Assembly: GCA_022565155.1 (NCBI GenBank)
Contig: JADFKB010000005.1
Coordinates: 1 to 64,000 of the forward strand
Origin: Chloroflexota bacterium
Lineage (GTDB): Bacteria; Chloroflexota; Dehalococcoidia; DSTF01; RBG-16-68-14
DNA length: 64,000 nt
Direction of reading: 5' to 3'
The notes under the pieces are model-generated. The model did not search any database, had not been told where the DNA came from, and saw only the letters and a program-made list of their open reading frames with translations. Of the stretch, positions 30,905 to 40,772 are shown piece by piece. Every line of letters begins with the position of its first letter. The first letter of the stretch is position 1. A program made the translations under genes and the position numbers.

Positions 30905-31581
30905 TGCGCGCGCTCCTTGATCACGGCGGCGAGCAGGTGGCTGCGCAGCCAGGGCAGCCGTTCCAGCCGCCGGCAAAGGCCGGGCCGCCCGCCAAGCGCC
31001 CGCACGATCGGCGGCGCCAGCGTCACGCGTTCGACCTCGACCCGGCTTCCCGCGAAGAGCGCGCGCAGCTCGTTTGGCCGTAGCGAGCGCGTCGTCCGAT
31101 TTAACGGGTTGACCCAGAAGTCGTAGACGGCCAGCAATCCTCCCGGCCGCAGCACGCGGAGCGTCTCGGCCGCGGCTTGTTCGCGCTCCCGCTGGTCGAG
31201 CATGGAGGTCAGCGACGTGAACGCGAACGCTACGTCGAATGATCCGTCGCGGTACGGGAGCGCGGCGGCGTTGGCGACGGCGAGTGGTGTTCCGGGCAGG
31301 GCGGCGCCTGCGCCGGCGACCGTTGCGGACGCGATATCGATGCCTATTAGCCTGTCGCCATCCGCCCCATAGTGGAGCAACGTGCGTAGCAGCGAACCGC
31401 CGCCGCAGCCGACTTCGAGGATGCGTAACCCGGCGAGCGTCTCGATGCCGTGGCGGCGCAGCAGCGTCAGCAGCGCCTCGTCGCGGGATTGGTGAACATA
31501 ACGATCGGTGGCGTCGAGGTGTGCGTAGAGGCCAGTCTCCGGCGCGCCCGGCTGCGCTGCGGCTACCGGTACAAAGCTCAC
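30901..31581 (-). CDS. Class I SAM-dependent methyltransferase
   Basis: LRILEVGCGGGSLLRTLLHYGADGDRLIGIDIA; AAALPYRDGSFDVAFAFTSLTS; VLRPGGLLAVYDF. Confidence 0.87.
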   Translation of the reverse strand: MSFVPVAAAQPGAPETGLYAHLDATDRYVHQSRDEALLTLLRRHGIETLAGLRILEVGCGGGSLLRTLLHYGADGDRLIGIDIASATVAGAGAALPGTPLAVANAAALPYRDGSFDVAFAFTSLTSMLDQREREQAAAETLRVLRPGGLLAVYDFWVNPLNRTTRSLRPNELRALFAGSRVEVERVTLAPPIVRALGGRPGLCRRLERLPWLRSHLLAAVIKERAQ

Positions 31582-32606
31582 GGCGCTTCCGCTTCTCGCG
31601 GCATCGCGACCGGCTGGCGCAAGAGCGTACGCACAATGCCGATGAGGAAACCGAGCCCATAGGCGATATGGAGACATCCGAACGCCACCGGCAGCCGCGG
31701 CAGGTGACGCCAGCCGGAGCGCCAGGAAAGGACGAGAGAAGTGGCAACGGACGCGGCGAGGTACGCTCCCGCAATCGCTGCCAGCGGCAAGATGAACATG
31801 CCGCCGAACGCCGCGAGGATCCCGAACGCGAGCAGCGCCAAGATGAAGGCGGACGGCGCGAGCTGCCGTAGCCTCGTCTGACGCGGGTGGCGGGAGAGCA
31901 CGACCACTTTCGCCTGGCCGTAGCCGAAGTACTGGCGCGCCAGCTCCCAGTACGACCGGCGGGCATAGTAGGTCGATCGAATCGCCGGCGTCAGCAGGAT
32001 GCGGCCCCCGTGGTCGCGTAGCCGGTAGTGCAACTCGTCGTCCTCGCCGCCGTCGATCTCCGCGAACGGGCCGATCCGGTCGAAGACGTCGCGCCGGTAG
32101 GCGGGGAAGGCGACGGTGTCGGTCCACTGCTCGCGCTGGCTGTAGCGGAAGACAGCGTTGCCGATACCGAACGGCGATGAGATGGCGAGCGCGATTGCCT
32201 CGCCTGCCGGGCCATCACCCCGCGTCTCGATTGGGCCGCCGGCGACATCGGCGCCTGTGCGCTTCAGCGCGGCGACGCATTGGCTGATGTAGTCCGGCGC
32301 GACGGTTGCGTGCGCGTCGACACGGGCGATGACATCACCCTGCGCAAACGCGAGGCCGATGTTCAGGCCGCTCGCGGTGGACTTCCCCCGGTTTTCGATC
32401 ACCTGCAGCCGCGGCACCGCCTCTCGCAGCGACTCTGCGACGCCGCGCGAGCCGTCCTCCGAGCCGCCATCGACGACGATTACCTCAATTTGGTCGCGCG
32501 GGTAGTCCTGGGCTGTGAGGCTGCGAATGCAGCGCTCGATGTGGCGCTCTTCGTTGCGCATCGGGACGATGACGGAGACGAACGGCAGGGTGGATGCTTC
32601 AGACAT
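31578..32606 (-). CDS. Glycosyltransferase family 2 with C-terminal membrane segments
   Basis: LPFVSVIVPMRNEERHIERCIRSLTAQDYPRDQIEVIVVDGGSEDGS; VIARVDAHATV; hydrophobic C-terminus. Confidence 0.92.
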   Translation of the reverse strand: MSEASTLPFVSVIVPMRNEERHIERCIRSLTAQDYPRDQIEVIVVDGGSEDGSRGVAESLREAVPRLQVIENRGKSTASGLNIGLAFAQGDVIARVDAHATVAPDYISQCVAALKRTGADVAGGPIETRGDGPAGEAIALAISSPFGIGNAVFRYSQREQWTDTVAFPAYRRDVFDRIGPFAEIDGGEDDELHYRLRDHGGRILLTPAIRSTYYARRSYWELARQYFGYGQAKVVVLSRHPRQTRLRQLAPSAFILALLAFGILAAFGGMFILPLAAIAGAYLAASVATSLVLSWRSGWRHLPRLPVAFGCLHIAYGLGFLIGIVRTLLRQPVAMPREAEAP

Positions 32607-32629
32607 GGGATCGACCAGAACGGGCGGTG

Positions 32630-33733
32630 TTAGCCCTCGGGTACGGTAGCACGGGCCGCGCCTTCTGCAAAGGATTCGAGCAGGTGGCGGTAGAGCCGTT
32701 CCATCTGGGCGGCGTTCTCTTCCCAGCGATAGCGCTCCTGGACAAGGGCACGGCCCGCCGCGCCCATCTTCGTGCGCAGAGCCGCGTCTTCGGCCAGGCG
32801 CCGGATCGCGGCCGCCAGCGCGTCTACATCGCCGGGCGGCGTCAGGATGCCGGTGCGGCCGTCGTCCACGACGTCCGGGATGCCGTGGACGCGCGAGGCG
32901 GCGACGGGCAGCGTCATCGCTGACGCCTCGATCGCTGCTACGCCGAAGCCTTCTGCCAGCGAGGGCATCGCGAAGATGTCGAACTCCGCGAGCGTCGCCG
33001 GCACGGCTTCGTGCGCTATCTCGCCTCGAAACTCCACTGATGCGGCGATGCCGAGTTCGCCTGCCAATCGAGCCAGCTTCTCGCGTTCCGGCCCGTCGCC
33101 GGCCAGCACCACGCGCAGCCTCGTGCCGCTATCGAGCAGTCGAGCGGCGGCGCGGAGCAGCACGTCCAGCCCCTTCTCCGGCGACAGCCGCGCCACTGCG
33201 CCGACAACGACTTCGTCCTCGCCGGCAGCGTCGCGCGGGCCGGGCTGGAAGCGGGCTAGATCGACGCCGTAGGGCACGACCGTCACCGGCGTCGATTCGG
33301 GCGTGTACGGCAGCGTCGCGTTCGCCAGGTGGAGGCCGGTGGCGGTGACGTGGTCGGTTCGCGCCAGGGCGTATCTCGTGATCATGTTGTGGAGCGGGCT
33401 CCACCGCGGCGCTTCCAGGATGTCGGTGCCCCAGACCGAGGTAAGGGTGGGTCTAATGCCGCAGAGCGCGGCGAGCAGGCCGTAGCTGGTGAGGTGCATC
33501 GCGTGGAGCAGATCGGGCTGGAGCGCGCGCACCAGCCTGCGTACGCGGCGGGCGTGGAGCAGGTAGCGGGCCTTGCCCAGCCGCTCCCAGCCATCGATGT
33601 GGTGGACGCGCGCGCCTTGGATCTGCGCCGGCCGGAAGGAGACGACGTGCGTCTCCCAACCGGCGCGGGCGAAGTGCTCTACCCAGCGCCGGGTGTGGAT
33701 GTAGGGGGCATCGGCCAGATAGACGACACGCAT
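32630..33733 (-). CDS. Glycosyltransferase family 4
   Basis: MRVVYLADAPYIHTRRWVEHFARAGWETHVVSF; VGAVARLSPEKGLDVLLRAAARL; FAMPSLAEGFGVAAIEASAMTLPV. Confidence 0.92.
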   Translation of the reverse strand: MRVVYLADAPYIHTRRWVEHFARAGWETHVVSFRPAQIQGARVHHIDGWERLGKARYLLHARRVRRLVRALQPDLLHAMHLTSYGLLAALCGIRPTLTSVWGTDILEAPRWSPLHNMITRYALARTDHVTATGLHLANATLPYTPESTPVTVVPYGVDLARFQPGPRDAAGEDEVVVGAVARLSPEKGLDVLLRAAARLLDSGTRLRVVLAGDGPEREKLARLAGELGIAASVEFRGEIAHEAVPATLAEFDIFAMPSLAEGFGVAAIEASAMTLPVAASRVHGIPDVVDDGRTGILTPPGDVDALAAAIRRLAEDAALRTKMGAAGRALVQERYRWEENAAQMERLYRHLLESFAEGAARATVPEG

Positions 33734-33800
33734 GTCACATCGAGTGTACGGCGCAGAGCGGACGTTGCCAACCGAATCGGACCGACCACAAGGTCTGTCC

Positions 33801-35042
33801 CTATATATCAATGACGTCCGCTTCTCCCGCGCGGCCGGCCAGGCGGTAGTACCAGGCCTCCATTCTCGCCATGTTCGTCTCCTGCACGCCGTACTCCTCC
33901 ACGAACGCGCGGTTGCGCTCGACGGCGTCGCGCCGCAGGCTACCGTCTTCCAGCGCCGCGCAGATCGCTTCGGCCAGCGCCGCCTCGTCGCGGACGGGCA
34001 CGCGCAGGCCGGTGACGCCGTGTTCGACCAGCTCCTGCTGGCTGGGCAGGTCGGAGACGATAGGGAAGCAGCCGGCGGCCTGCGCCTGCAGTAACGCAAC
34101 CGACGTACCGTCGGATGACGGGACGGAGACGAAGACCTCGGCCTCGCTGAGGGCGGCGCGAAACTCCGGCTGCGCGAGCGCGCCGGTGAAGCGAATTACG
34201 TCGCTCAGGCCGAGCTCGGCCGCTAGCCTTTCGAGCCGCCCGCGCAGCCTACCGTCGCCGGCGACGACGAGCCGGGCAGCCGGCAGCGACTCCCGGACGC
34301 GTGCCATCGCGCGGACGATGACATCGACGTTGTAGAGCGGCATGTCGAGCGAGCGGGTGCTGATCAAGGTAGGCACGTGCTTCGATTCGGGCGGCCGGGC
34401 GTTGACAGAGGCCGGGCCGCGATCGATGAAGTCGCGCTCGACGCCGAGGACGATGTGCTGTACGCGCGCCCGATCGATGCCGAGCTTGAGCACCATCTCA
34501 CGCGCCATATAGCGGTTGTTCGCAGTCGCCAGGTCGGTTCGTCTCAATACGAATCTGGCTAGCGCGCGGTTGATCGGTGAGCGAGCGGCTTCGACGAGCA
34601 CATCGGAGCCCCAGGCGGAGACGACGTACGGATGGTAGTTGGCCGCCGTTGCGTACAGGCCATGCTCGACGAGGTAGTGCGCGTGTAGGACATCGGGAGC
34701 GATCGCTTCCACGGTGCGTCTGATGCCGGCGCGCCGATATCGGAGCAGGTTGGCCACTCGCTGCAGGCTGGGCGGTAGTAGCTGAGCTATTCGGGCGGTT
34801 GTGCTCTCCTTCCGCGACCCCGTTTGGGGGCGTCCGCCCTTCCGGGGAAGGGCGGGCCGGAGGGTGTGGACCAGCACGCCCTCCGGCGGCCGCGCCGGTG
34901 TGTAGTACGACACGCCGTGGACTTCGTGGCCGCGCTGGACAAAGTAGCGCAGCCAGCTCTGTGTATGGACGCCTTCCAGGTCGCCGACAACGCAGAGGCG
35001 CAGCCGGCGTTCGGGTGGCAGCTCTTTGACAGGCATCGTCAT
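33801..35042 (-). CDS. Glycosyltransferase family 4
   Basis: LRLCVVGDLEGVHTQSWLRYFVQRGHEVHGVSYY; STRSLDMPLYNVDVIVRAMARV; VSVPSSDGTSVALLQAQAAGCFPIVSDLP. Confidence 0.9.
   Translation of the reverse strand: MTMPVKELPPERRLRLCVVGDLEGVHTQSWLRYFVQRGHEVHGVSYYTPARPPEGVLVHTLRPALPRKGGRPQTGSRKESTTARIAQLLPPSLQRVANLLRYRRAGIRRTVEAIAPDVLHAHYLVEHGLYATAANYHPYVVSAWGSDVLVEAARSPINRALARFVLRRTDLATANNRYMAREMVLKLGIDRARVQHIVLGVERDFIDRGPASVNARPPESKHVPTLISTRSLDMPLYNVDVIVRAMARVRESLPAARLVVAGDGRLRGRLERLAAELGLSDVIRFTGALAQPEFRAALSEAEVFVSVPSSDGTSVALLQAQAAGCFPIVSDLPSQQELVEHGVTGLRVPVRDEAALAEAICAALEDGSLRRDAVERNRAFVEEYGVQETNMARMEAWYYRLAGRAGEADVIDI
34835..34856. repeat. Perfect 10-bp-arm palindrome inside a glycosyltransferase CDS
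   Basis: CCGCCCTTCC-gg-GGAAGGGCGG. Confidence 0.6.
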
Positions 35043-36382
35043 GACTGTACAGCGGCGAATCGACGGCGCGCCGCCTCCAGATAGCCGCGCAGGTCGTCGC
35101 CTCGAATCAACACAGCCTCCGATATCGACCCGCCGGACAACCGTCGATACGCCGCCAATGAGAGCGCGAAGTGAACGACGTACGCGATCGAAGACGCGAT
35201 CGCCGCGCCCGTGACGCCGAACGGCGGTATCAGCGCGAAGTCGGCGATGACGGTGGCGATGAGCGCGGCGGCGGTGATCAGGCTGTTGGTCAGCGGCTGG
35301 CCCTGGCTAAAGATGTAGCTGGTCAAGATCTTCGAGCCCGCCAGCGCCACCGTGCCCGGCAGCAGCCAGAGCAGCGGATTAAGCGCGGACCCGAACTCGC
35401 CGCCGAACAGCCCTTCCACCAGCCACGGGGAGATCGCGGCGAGCGCCGACGCCGCCAGCACGCTGACCAGCAGCGTGTTCCGGCAGACGACCGGCGTGGT
35501 GCGTGCTGCCTCGGTTTTCGAAGCGGCGGTGAGGCGCGGCAGCAGCACGGCGGCAACGGCGTTGGCGATGAACCAGACGCTCTGGCTCATGGTGACGCTG
35601 ACCGCGTAGATCCCGACCCCGGCCGTGCTCACGAAGAGCAGGACGATGTACTGGTCCAGCCGGTAGTTCAGCAGCTGCACCAGGTTGCCAACTTGGCCCC
35701 GCATGCCGAATCTCACCTGCCTGCGCAGCGACGGCCCATCGAAGCGCAGTAGCTCGCGCAGCCGCAGCGCCGGCCGGCCGAGCAGGAGCAGCGCCAGCAG
35801 CGTCGCCGCCAGCGTGCCGCCCGACCAGCTGAGCAGTGCCATCCTGGTGTCGATTTCGCCGAACGCGGCGCCGGCGCCGAGCAGCGCCAGCAACGCAATC
35901 GGTTGCGCGACGACGACCGCGCTCATCGCCGTGAAGCGGCTTGCTCCTTGCAGGATCGTCGTCAGCACCTGGTAGTTGACGAAGAGCGGCACGGCGAAGG
36001 CGAAGATCCAGTACGGCGTATCGTGATCGAGTAGCCTATCGCCGAACAGCGGCCAGGCGATCAGCACCAGCAGCCCGCTCACAACCGCCGAGCCTAGCAC
36101 CACGTGCTGGCTGTTCGCGACGATGCGGGCGATCGCAGTCGTGCCCTTCCCCAGCTCGTAGACGGCCGATACGCCGAGGCCGAGGCTGAGCGCCGCCTGC
36201 GTGATCGATGCCGAGAGCAGGAACAGCGCGTAGACGCCCCGGCCTTCCGCTCCTAACGCGCGGGCGAGAATGACGGCGATGACGAACGCGAGCGTGGCGT
36301 TGGCGACATAGGTGAGGAAGACGAAGTTGACGTTCGCCAGAAAGCCCGCCTGTTCTCGCCGCGCCACCTGCCCTTCCGCCAC
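35039..36382 (-). CDS. Polysaccharide flippase (Wzx/MATE-like)
   Basis: 447 aa with about a dozen TM segments; FVFLTYVANATLAFVIAVILARALGAEGRGVYALFLL. Confidence 0.9.
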   Translation of the reverse strand: MAEGQVARREQAGFLANVNFVFLTYVANATLAFVIAVILARALGAEGRGVYALFLLSASITQAALSLGLGVSAVYELGKGTTAIARIVANSQHVVLGSAVVSGLLVLIAWPLFGDRLLDHDTPYWIFAFAVPLFVNYQVLTTILQGASRFTAMSAVVVAQPIALLALLGAGAAFGEIDTRMALLSWSGGTLAATLLALLLLGRPALRLRELLRFDGPSLRRQVRFGMRGQVGNLVQLLNYRLDQYIVLLFVSTAGVGIYAVSVTMSQSVWFIANAVAAVLLPRLTAASKTEAARTTPVVCRNTLLVSVLAASALAAISPWLVEGLFGGEFGSALNPLLWLLPGTVALAGSKILTSYIFSQGQPLTNSLITAAALIATVIADFALIPPFGVTGAAIASSIAYVVHFALSLAAYRRLSGGSISEAVLIRGDDLRGYLEAARRRFAAVQS

Positions 36383-36383
36383 G

Positions 36384-37637
36384 CTAGCGGCTCCCGGCGA
36401 CCGGCTGCGCCGTCTGGCTAACTAGCCGCTCGACCTCGTCCAGCTCGGCCGCCAGCCGCGCCTCCCAGGTCCAGAACTCGCTCTCGGCGTAGTGGCGCGC
36501 GCCTGCGCCGAGACGGCCGCGCTCCTCGTCGTCCTCCGCCAACGCCACTACCGCATCCGCGATCGCTTCCGGTGCGCCCGTCGCGAGCAGGCGGCCGGTG
36601 TTCCCATCGCGGATCAGTTCGCCCGTCGCGCCGGCATCGACCGTGATGATTGGCAGGCCGCACGTCATCGCCTCCAACAGCGGATTGCCGACGTTCGAGA
36701 GGTCGGCTGGCGCAAGGAACAAGTCGGCGGCGTGCATGTAGTCGACCACCCTCTCCTGCGGCACCGCGCCCGCGAAGCGGACACGCTCCACAACGTTTAA
36801 CGCGCGCGCCTGCTGCTCTAAGCTAGCTCGCTCCTCGCCGTCGCCGACGACGAGCAGCAGCGCGTTCGGCACGCCGCGCAGGATGCGCGGCAGCGCAGCG
36901 ATCGCCCGGTCGACCCGCTTCCAGGCCGCCAGACGGGATGCCGTCAACAGCACGAAGTCTTCGTCCGCCAGGTTAAACGCAGCGCGCTTCGCTGGCCTCT
37001 CGCTGGCTTCGGCAGGTCCCAGACGATCGAGATCGAGGCCGTTGCGCCAGAATCGTAGCTTCTGCCCGGCGGCGCTATTGACGCGTCTCAGCACCTCGTC
37101 GCCGCGCGTGCCGTCGTTCGTCATGATGTAGATGTCCGCGGGCAGGCGCAAGGCCAGCAGCTCCTCGTACATACGTAGGCGCGCCAGCGGGCTGGCCAGC
37201 GCCGGATACATCACCGTGCCCTGAAATCGCGCGACGGTGGGAAGTTCGGCGCGCAGTAGGCGCGCGGCCAGCGCCCCGTGCACCTCGTAGGCGTAGAGCA
37301 GGTCGACCTGCTCGCGCTCCAGCACGCCGCGGGCGCGGCGCGCGGCTAGGAACGGATAGAGGAAGGCGAAACGTAGCTTCTGGTCGGCCTTCTTCAGCAA
37401 CTGAGGTAAGGGCAGGCGCGATTCCTGCAGGCTGGGGAGATGAAATCGCTCGAAGGTGACGCCGGCGATGTCCGGCGGCGGGCCGGGCGAGAACGCGTTC
37501 GCTCCCACCGTGGGTGCGATGTACGTCACCCGATGCCCGCGCTCGCCGTACGCGCGCAGGGTGCGATACAGCGTTGGCGCGCCGCCGCGACCCGGAAGCG
37601 CCCACACCTCCAGCGCGCACAGCATCAGTACGTGCAT
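36384..37637 (-). CDS. Glycosyltransferase family 4
   Basis: MHVLMLCALEVWALPGRGGAPTLYRTLRAYGERGHRVTYIAPTVG; LLTASRLAAWKRVDRAIAALPRIL; GNPLLEAMTCGLPIITVDAGATGELI. Confidence 0.9.
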   Translation of the reverse strand: MHVLMLCALEVWALPGRGGAPTLYRTLRAYGERGHRVTYIAPTVGANAFSPGPPPDIAGVTFERFHLPSLQESRLPLPQLLKKADQKLRFAFLYPFLAARRARGVLEREQVDLLYAYEVHGALAARLLRAELPTVARFQGTVMYPALASPLARLRMYEELLALRLPADIYIMTNDGTRGDEVLRRVNSAAGQKLRFWRNGLDLDRLGPAEASERPAKRAAFNLADEDFVLLTASRLAAWKRVDRAIAALPRILRGVPNALLLVVGDGEERASLEQQARALNVVERVRFAGAVPQERVVDYMHAADLFLAPADLSNVGNPLLEAMTCGLPIITVDAGATGELIRDGNTGRLLATGAPEAIADAVVALAEDDEERGRLGAGARHYAESEFWTWEARLAAELDEVERLVSQTAQPVAGSR

Positions 37638-37734
37638 CGTTCGCCTCCCGCGCAGTGTAGCCGCCGCGTGGAAGCCGATCAATCTTCTCGACAGTGTGAC
37701 GGACGGTTTGTTACCATGCGGCATACTCCCCGGT

Positions 37735-37812
37735 CGGGGTGTAGCTCAGCCAGGCTAGAGCGCACGGTTCGGGACCGTGAGGCCGGCAGTTCAAATCTGC
37801 CCACCCCGACCA
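37735..37812 (+). tRNA. tRNA-Pro(CGG)
   Basis: Acceptor CGGGGTG/CACCCCG, anticodon loop TTCGGGA, GTTCAAATC T-arm, encoded CCA. Confidence 0.96.
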
Positions 37813-38011
37813 ATCGCTACGCCTGCCAGGGGCCGGATCGCTGCCCCGTTTCGTAAGGTTTACCCTACTGTACGGTGCCTCAGATTCGACCGAGGGAAAC
37901 TGTGGAAAACTTTTCACACTTTATGCGCGCTGATGTCTTGCGCACCTATCTGCGCGGCGTTACAATCCGTCGGATATCGAGCGCGAACAGAGCGGAAATA
38001 CGAGCTGTCTA

Positions 38012-38872
38012 ATGTTCCAAGACGAGGATCAGAACCAGGTAAGACGTCGCCAGTCCGAGCAGGCGATCCAGCTAGCGATGGCCAACCGCTGGGAGGATGC
38101 CGTCCAGGCCAACCGTTCGGTCATCAAGATGTTTCCGAACGACGCCGATTCCTACAACCGGCTGGGCAAGGCGCTGATGGAGCTCGGTCGCTTTCCCGCC
38201 GCGAAGAAGGCGTACAAGCGGGCGTTGGAGTTGGACGGCGCGAACCAGATCGCCAAGAAGAACCTGGAGCGTTTGAACGTGCGAGCAAAGGTCGGCGGGC
38301 AGACGGAGGCGGCACAGGTCGATCCGAGCCTCTTCATCGAGGAGATGGGAAAGAGCGTCCTCACGATCCTGGAGAATACATCCGAAGAGGGGTTGGCGAA
38401 GCTGAACGCCGGCGACCGCGTCGAGCTGCGGCAGGACGGGAACGCGCTGCTGGTCGAATCCATCGGTGGCGACGTCATCGGTGAGATTGAGCCGAGGCTG
38501 CGCCTGCGGCTCTTCAAGCTGCTGGAGGGCGGTAACAAGTATAAGGCGGCGATCACCAAGCTATCGGATGAAGAGTGCCGCGTTCTGATCAAGGAGACGT
38601 ATCAGGACCCGAGCCAGGCCGGCCGCCCTTCCTTCCCGACGGCTATCGCTACCGAAACGCTCCGTCCATATACGAAGAGCAGCGTTCTGGACTACGGAAC
38701 GGCCGATGACGAACCAACGCGAGCAGGTCCAGGCGCAAATGATCTCGCGGCTGACGACGATGAAGCGGAAGCCGAAGGCGCCAGCACGGAAGTTATCTCC
38801 CAGGGCAGAAACGTCAGTCTGCACGCCGCCGTCGCTGCGGAGGAGGCTGCTCAGGAAGAGCTGGAAGAGTAG
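38012..38872 (+). CDS. TPR-repeat protein
   Basis: AIQLAMANRWEDAVQANRSVIKMFPNDADSYNRLGKALMELGRFPAAKKAYKRALELDGANQIAKKNLERL. Confidence 0.8.
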   Translation: MFQDEDQNQVRRRQSEQAIQLAMANRWEDAVQANRSVIKMFPNDADSYNRLGKALMELGRFPAAKKAYKRALELDGANQIAKKNLERLNVRAKVGGQTEAAQVDPSLFIEEMGKSVLTILENTSEEGLAKLNAGDRVELRQDGNALLVESIGGDVIGEIEPRLRLRLFKLLEGGNKYKAAITKLSDEECRVLIKETYQDPSQAGRPSFPTAIATETLRPYTKSSVLDYGTADDEPTRAGPGANDLAADDDEAEAEGASTEVISQGRNVSLHAAVAAEEAAQEELEE

Positions 38873-38898
38873 CGCAACGCCGAGATCCAGCAACCACC

Positions 38899-38932
38899 AC
38901 ACTCCTGACAGGCTCATGTCAGGAGTGTTTTG
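38899..38932 (+). terminator. Intrinsic terminator after the TPR gene
   Basis: ACACTCCTGACA-ggctca-TGTCAGGAGTGTTTTG; 12-bp perfect stem then T-run. Confidence 0.92.
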
Positions 38933-39025
38933 TAGCGTAGAGACCACAAGCCCGCCGTCCGCCGCGCCTACGCAGTTCACAGTTCGAGGTATCTGCTACA
39001 GTCATAGGAACGCCACCATACTGCC

Positions 39026-39949
39026 ATGTCTGAGATCATCCGCGCCCGCAGCCTGCTGAAGCGCTTCGGCGACCTCATCGCCGTCGATGGCATCGACTTC
39101 TCCGTTGGAGAGGGCGAGTGCTTTGGTCTGCTCGGCCCGAACGGCGCAGGCAAGACCAGCACGTTCAAGATGATCACCTGTGTCTCTCCGCCCACCGCCG
39201 GCGAGCTGCTGGTGGGCGGCATGGATGTCATGACGGAGGGGCGGCGGATTAAGGCGACGCTTGGCGTCGTGCCCCAGGAAGAGAACTTAGACCCCGATCT
39301 GAGCGTTTTGCAGAACCTGGCCGTCTACGCCCGCTACTTCGATATTCCAGCGTCAGAAGCCCGCCGCCGGGCCGAGGAGGTCCTCGATCTGTTCCAGCTC
39401 CTCGATCGGAGGAACGAGATCGTCGACAACCTCTCCGGCGGCATGAAGCGCCGGCTGATCTTCGCCCGCGCGCTGATCAACCAGCCGAAGATCATGGTGC
39501 TGGACGAGCCGACGACCGGGCTCGACCCGCAGGCGCGCCATCTCGTCTGGCGCAAGCTGCGGCTGCTGCGCGAACAGGGCATCACGATGCTCCTCACCAC
39601 CCACTACATGGAGGAAGCTGCCCACCTCTGCAATCGCCTGGTGGTGATGCACGTGGGCCGTATTCTGGCAGAAGGAAGCCCGGACGAGCTGATCCGGCAG
39701 TACGTCGGCGATCAGGTGCTCGAACTGCGCCTCACCGATGGCCAGCGGCAGGAGGCGGTGGCACTGCTCCAGCGGCACGATGGCGTGCGGCTGGAGGAGG
39801 TTGAGGACTCGATCTACGCCTTCGGCCCTGCCCAACAGTGGCAGCCGATCCTCGATATGCTCACACCCTTTGGGAAAGCCGTCCGGCTGCGCGAGGCGAC
39901 GCTGGAGGACGTGTTCCTGCAGCTCACCGGCAGGGGGCTGTCCGAATGA
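39026..39949 (+). CDS. ABC transporter ATP-binding protein (NodI/DrrA-like)
   Basis: LLGPNGAGKTSTFKMITCV, NLSGGMKRRLIFARALINQPKIMVLDEPTTGLDPQARH. Confidence 0.95.
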   Translation: MSEIIRARSLLKRFGDLIAVDGIDFSVGEGECFGLLGPNGAGKTSTFKMITCVSPPTAGELLVGGMDVMTEGRRIKATLGVVPQEENLDPDLSVLQNLAVYARYFDIPASEARRRAEEVLDLFQLLDRRNEIVDNLSGGMKRRLIFARALINQPKIMVLDEPTTGLDPQARHLVWRKLRLLREQGITMLLTTHYMEEAAHLCNRLVVMHVGRILAEGSPDELIRQYVGDQVLELRLTDGQRQEAVALLQRHDGVRLEEVEDSIYAFGPAQQWQPILDMLTPFGKAVRLREATLEDVFLQLTGRGLSE

Positions 39950-40728
39950 GCGTGATGGGCGTCTCTTATCGCAGCTATCGCGTCTGGCAGCGCAACCGCG
40001 ACGTCGTGTTCAAGCTCTGGATCGCAGAGCTGGCGCCGCCGATACTCGGGCCGATCATGGTGATCACGGCCCTCGGCTTGGGCCTGGGCGGCTTCGTCGA
40101 GCTGGGCGGCGACCAGGATTACATCGAGTTTCTCACGCCCGGCCTCCTCGCTCTCTTCCCCATGCTCTGGGCGATGTTCGACTGCGGCTGGGGCGCCTAC
40201 GGCCGCATGAACATGCAGGGCATCTACGATGCCGTCGTCGCCACGCCGCTCAACGTCGAGGATGTTATCGCCGGCGAGATCTTCTGGGGCGCTACCCGGG
40301 GGACGTTCCAGGCGGTGCACATCCTGATCGCGGCGCTCATGTTCACGCCTGCCTACGGCCTGATTGACTCCCCGCTCGCCGTGCTCGTGATCCCGTTCTC
40401 GTTGCTGTACGGCGTCCTCTTCGGCGCGATGGCGATGTCGTACACGTCGATCGCGCCCTCAATGAGCTCCTACAACTTCCTCTGGGCCTTCGTCATCAAC
40501 CCGATGTTCTGGTTCGGCGGCGCCTTCTACCCGACGGACCGCCTGCCGGATTGGGCGCAAGTTCTCGCCCAGTTCATCCCCCTCACGCATGTCGTGGAGA
40601 TCAATCGCGGCCTGATCGAAGGCGAGATGCACTGGTCGCACCTCGGCAACCTCGCCGTCGTTGCTGCGCTGACGGTGGCCCTCTTCGCGCTCGCCTTGTG
40701 GAGTATGCGCCGCCGCCTGGTGAAGTAG
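39946..40728 (+). CDS. ABC-2 type permease (NodJ/DrrB-like)
   Basis: MSVMGVSYRSYRVWQRNRDVVFKLWIAELAPPILGPIMVITALGLGLG...; ATGA overlap with the ATPase. Confidence 0.9.
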   Translation: MSVMGVSYRSYRVWQRNRDVVFKLWIAELAPPILGPIMVITALGLGLGGFVELGGDQDYIEFLTPGLLALFPMLWAMFDCGWGAYGRMNMQGIYDAVVATPLNVEDVIAGEIFWGATRGTFQAVHILIAALMFTPAYGLIDSPLAVLVIPFSLLYGVLFGAMAMSYTSIAPSMSSYNFLWAFVINPMFWFGGAFYPTDRLPDWAQVLAQFIPLTHVVEINRGLIEGEMHWSHLGNLAVVAALTVALFALALWSMRRRLVK

Positions 40729-40772
40729 CCTCCAGCCTCCCGCGTGCTATCCTGCAGCCGGGAGTTTGTCTC

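Noticed and set aside
30905-31966. N-terminal extension of the DegT aminotransferase (751-aa ORF)
   Set aside because: Overlaps the methyltransferase and GT2 genes in the same strand; composition is R/A-rich and the family start is at 30904.
31582-32127. N-terminal extension of the methyltransferase ORF
   Set aside because: Overlaps GT2; the plausible GTG start is at 31581, overlapping the GT2 stop.
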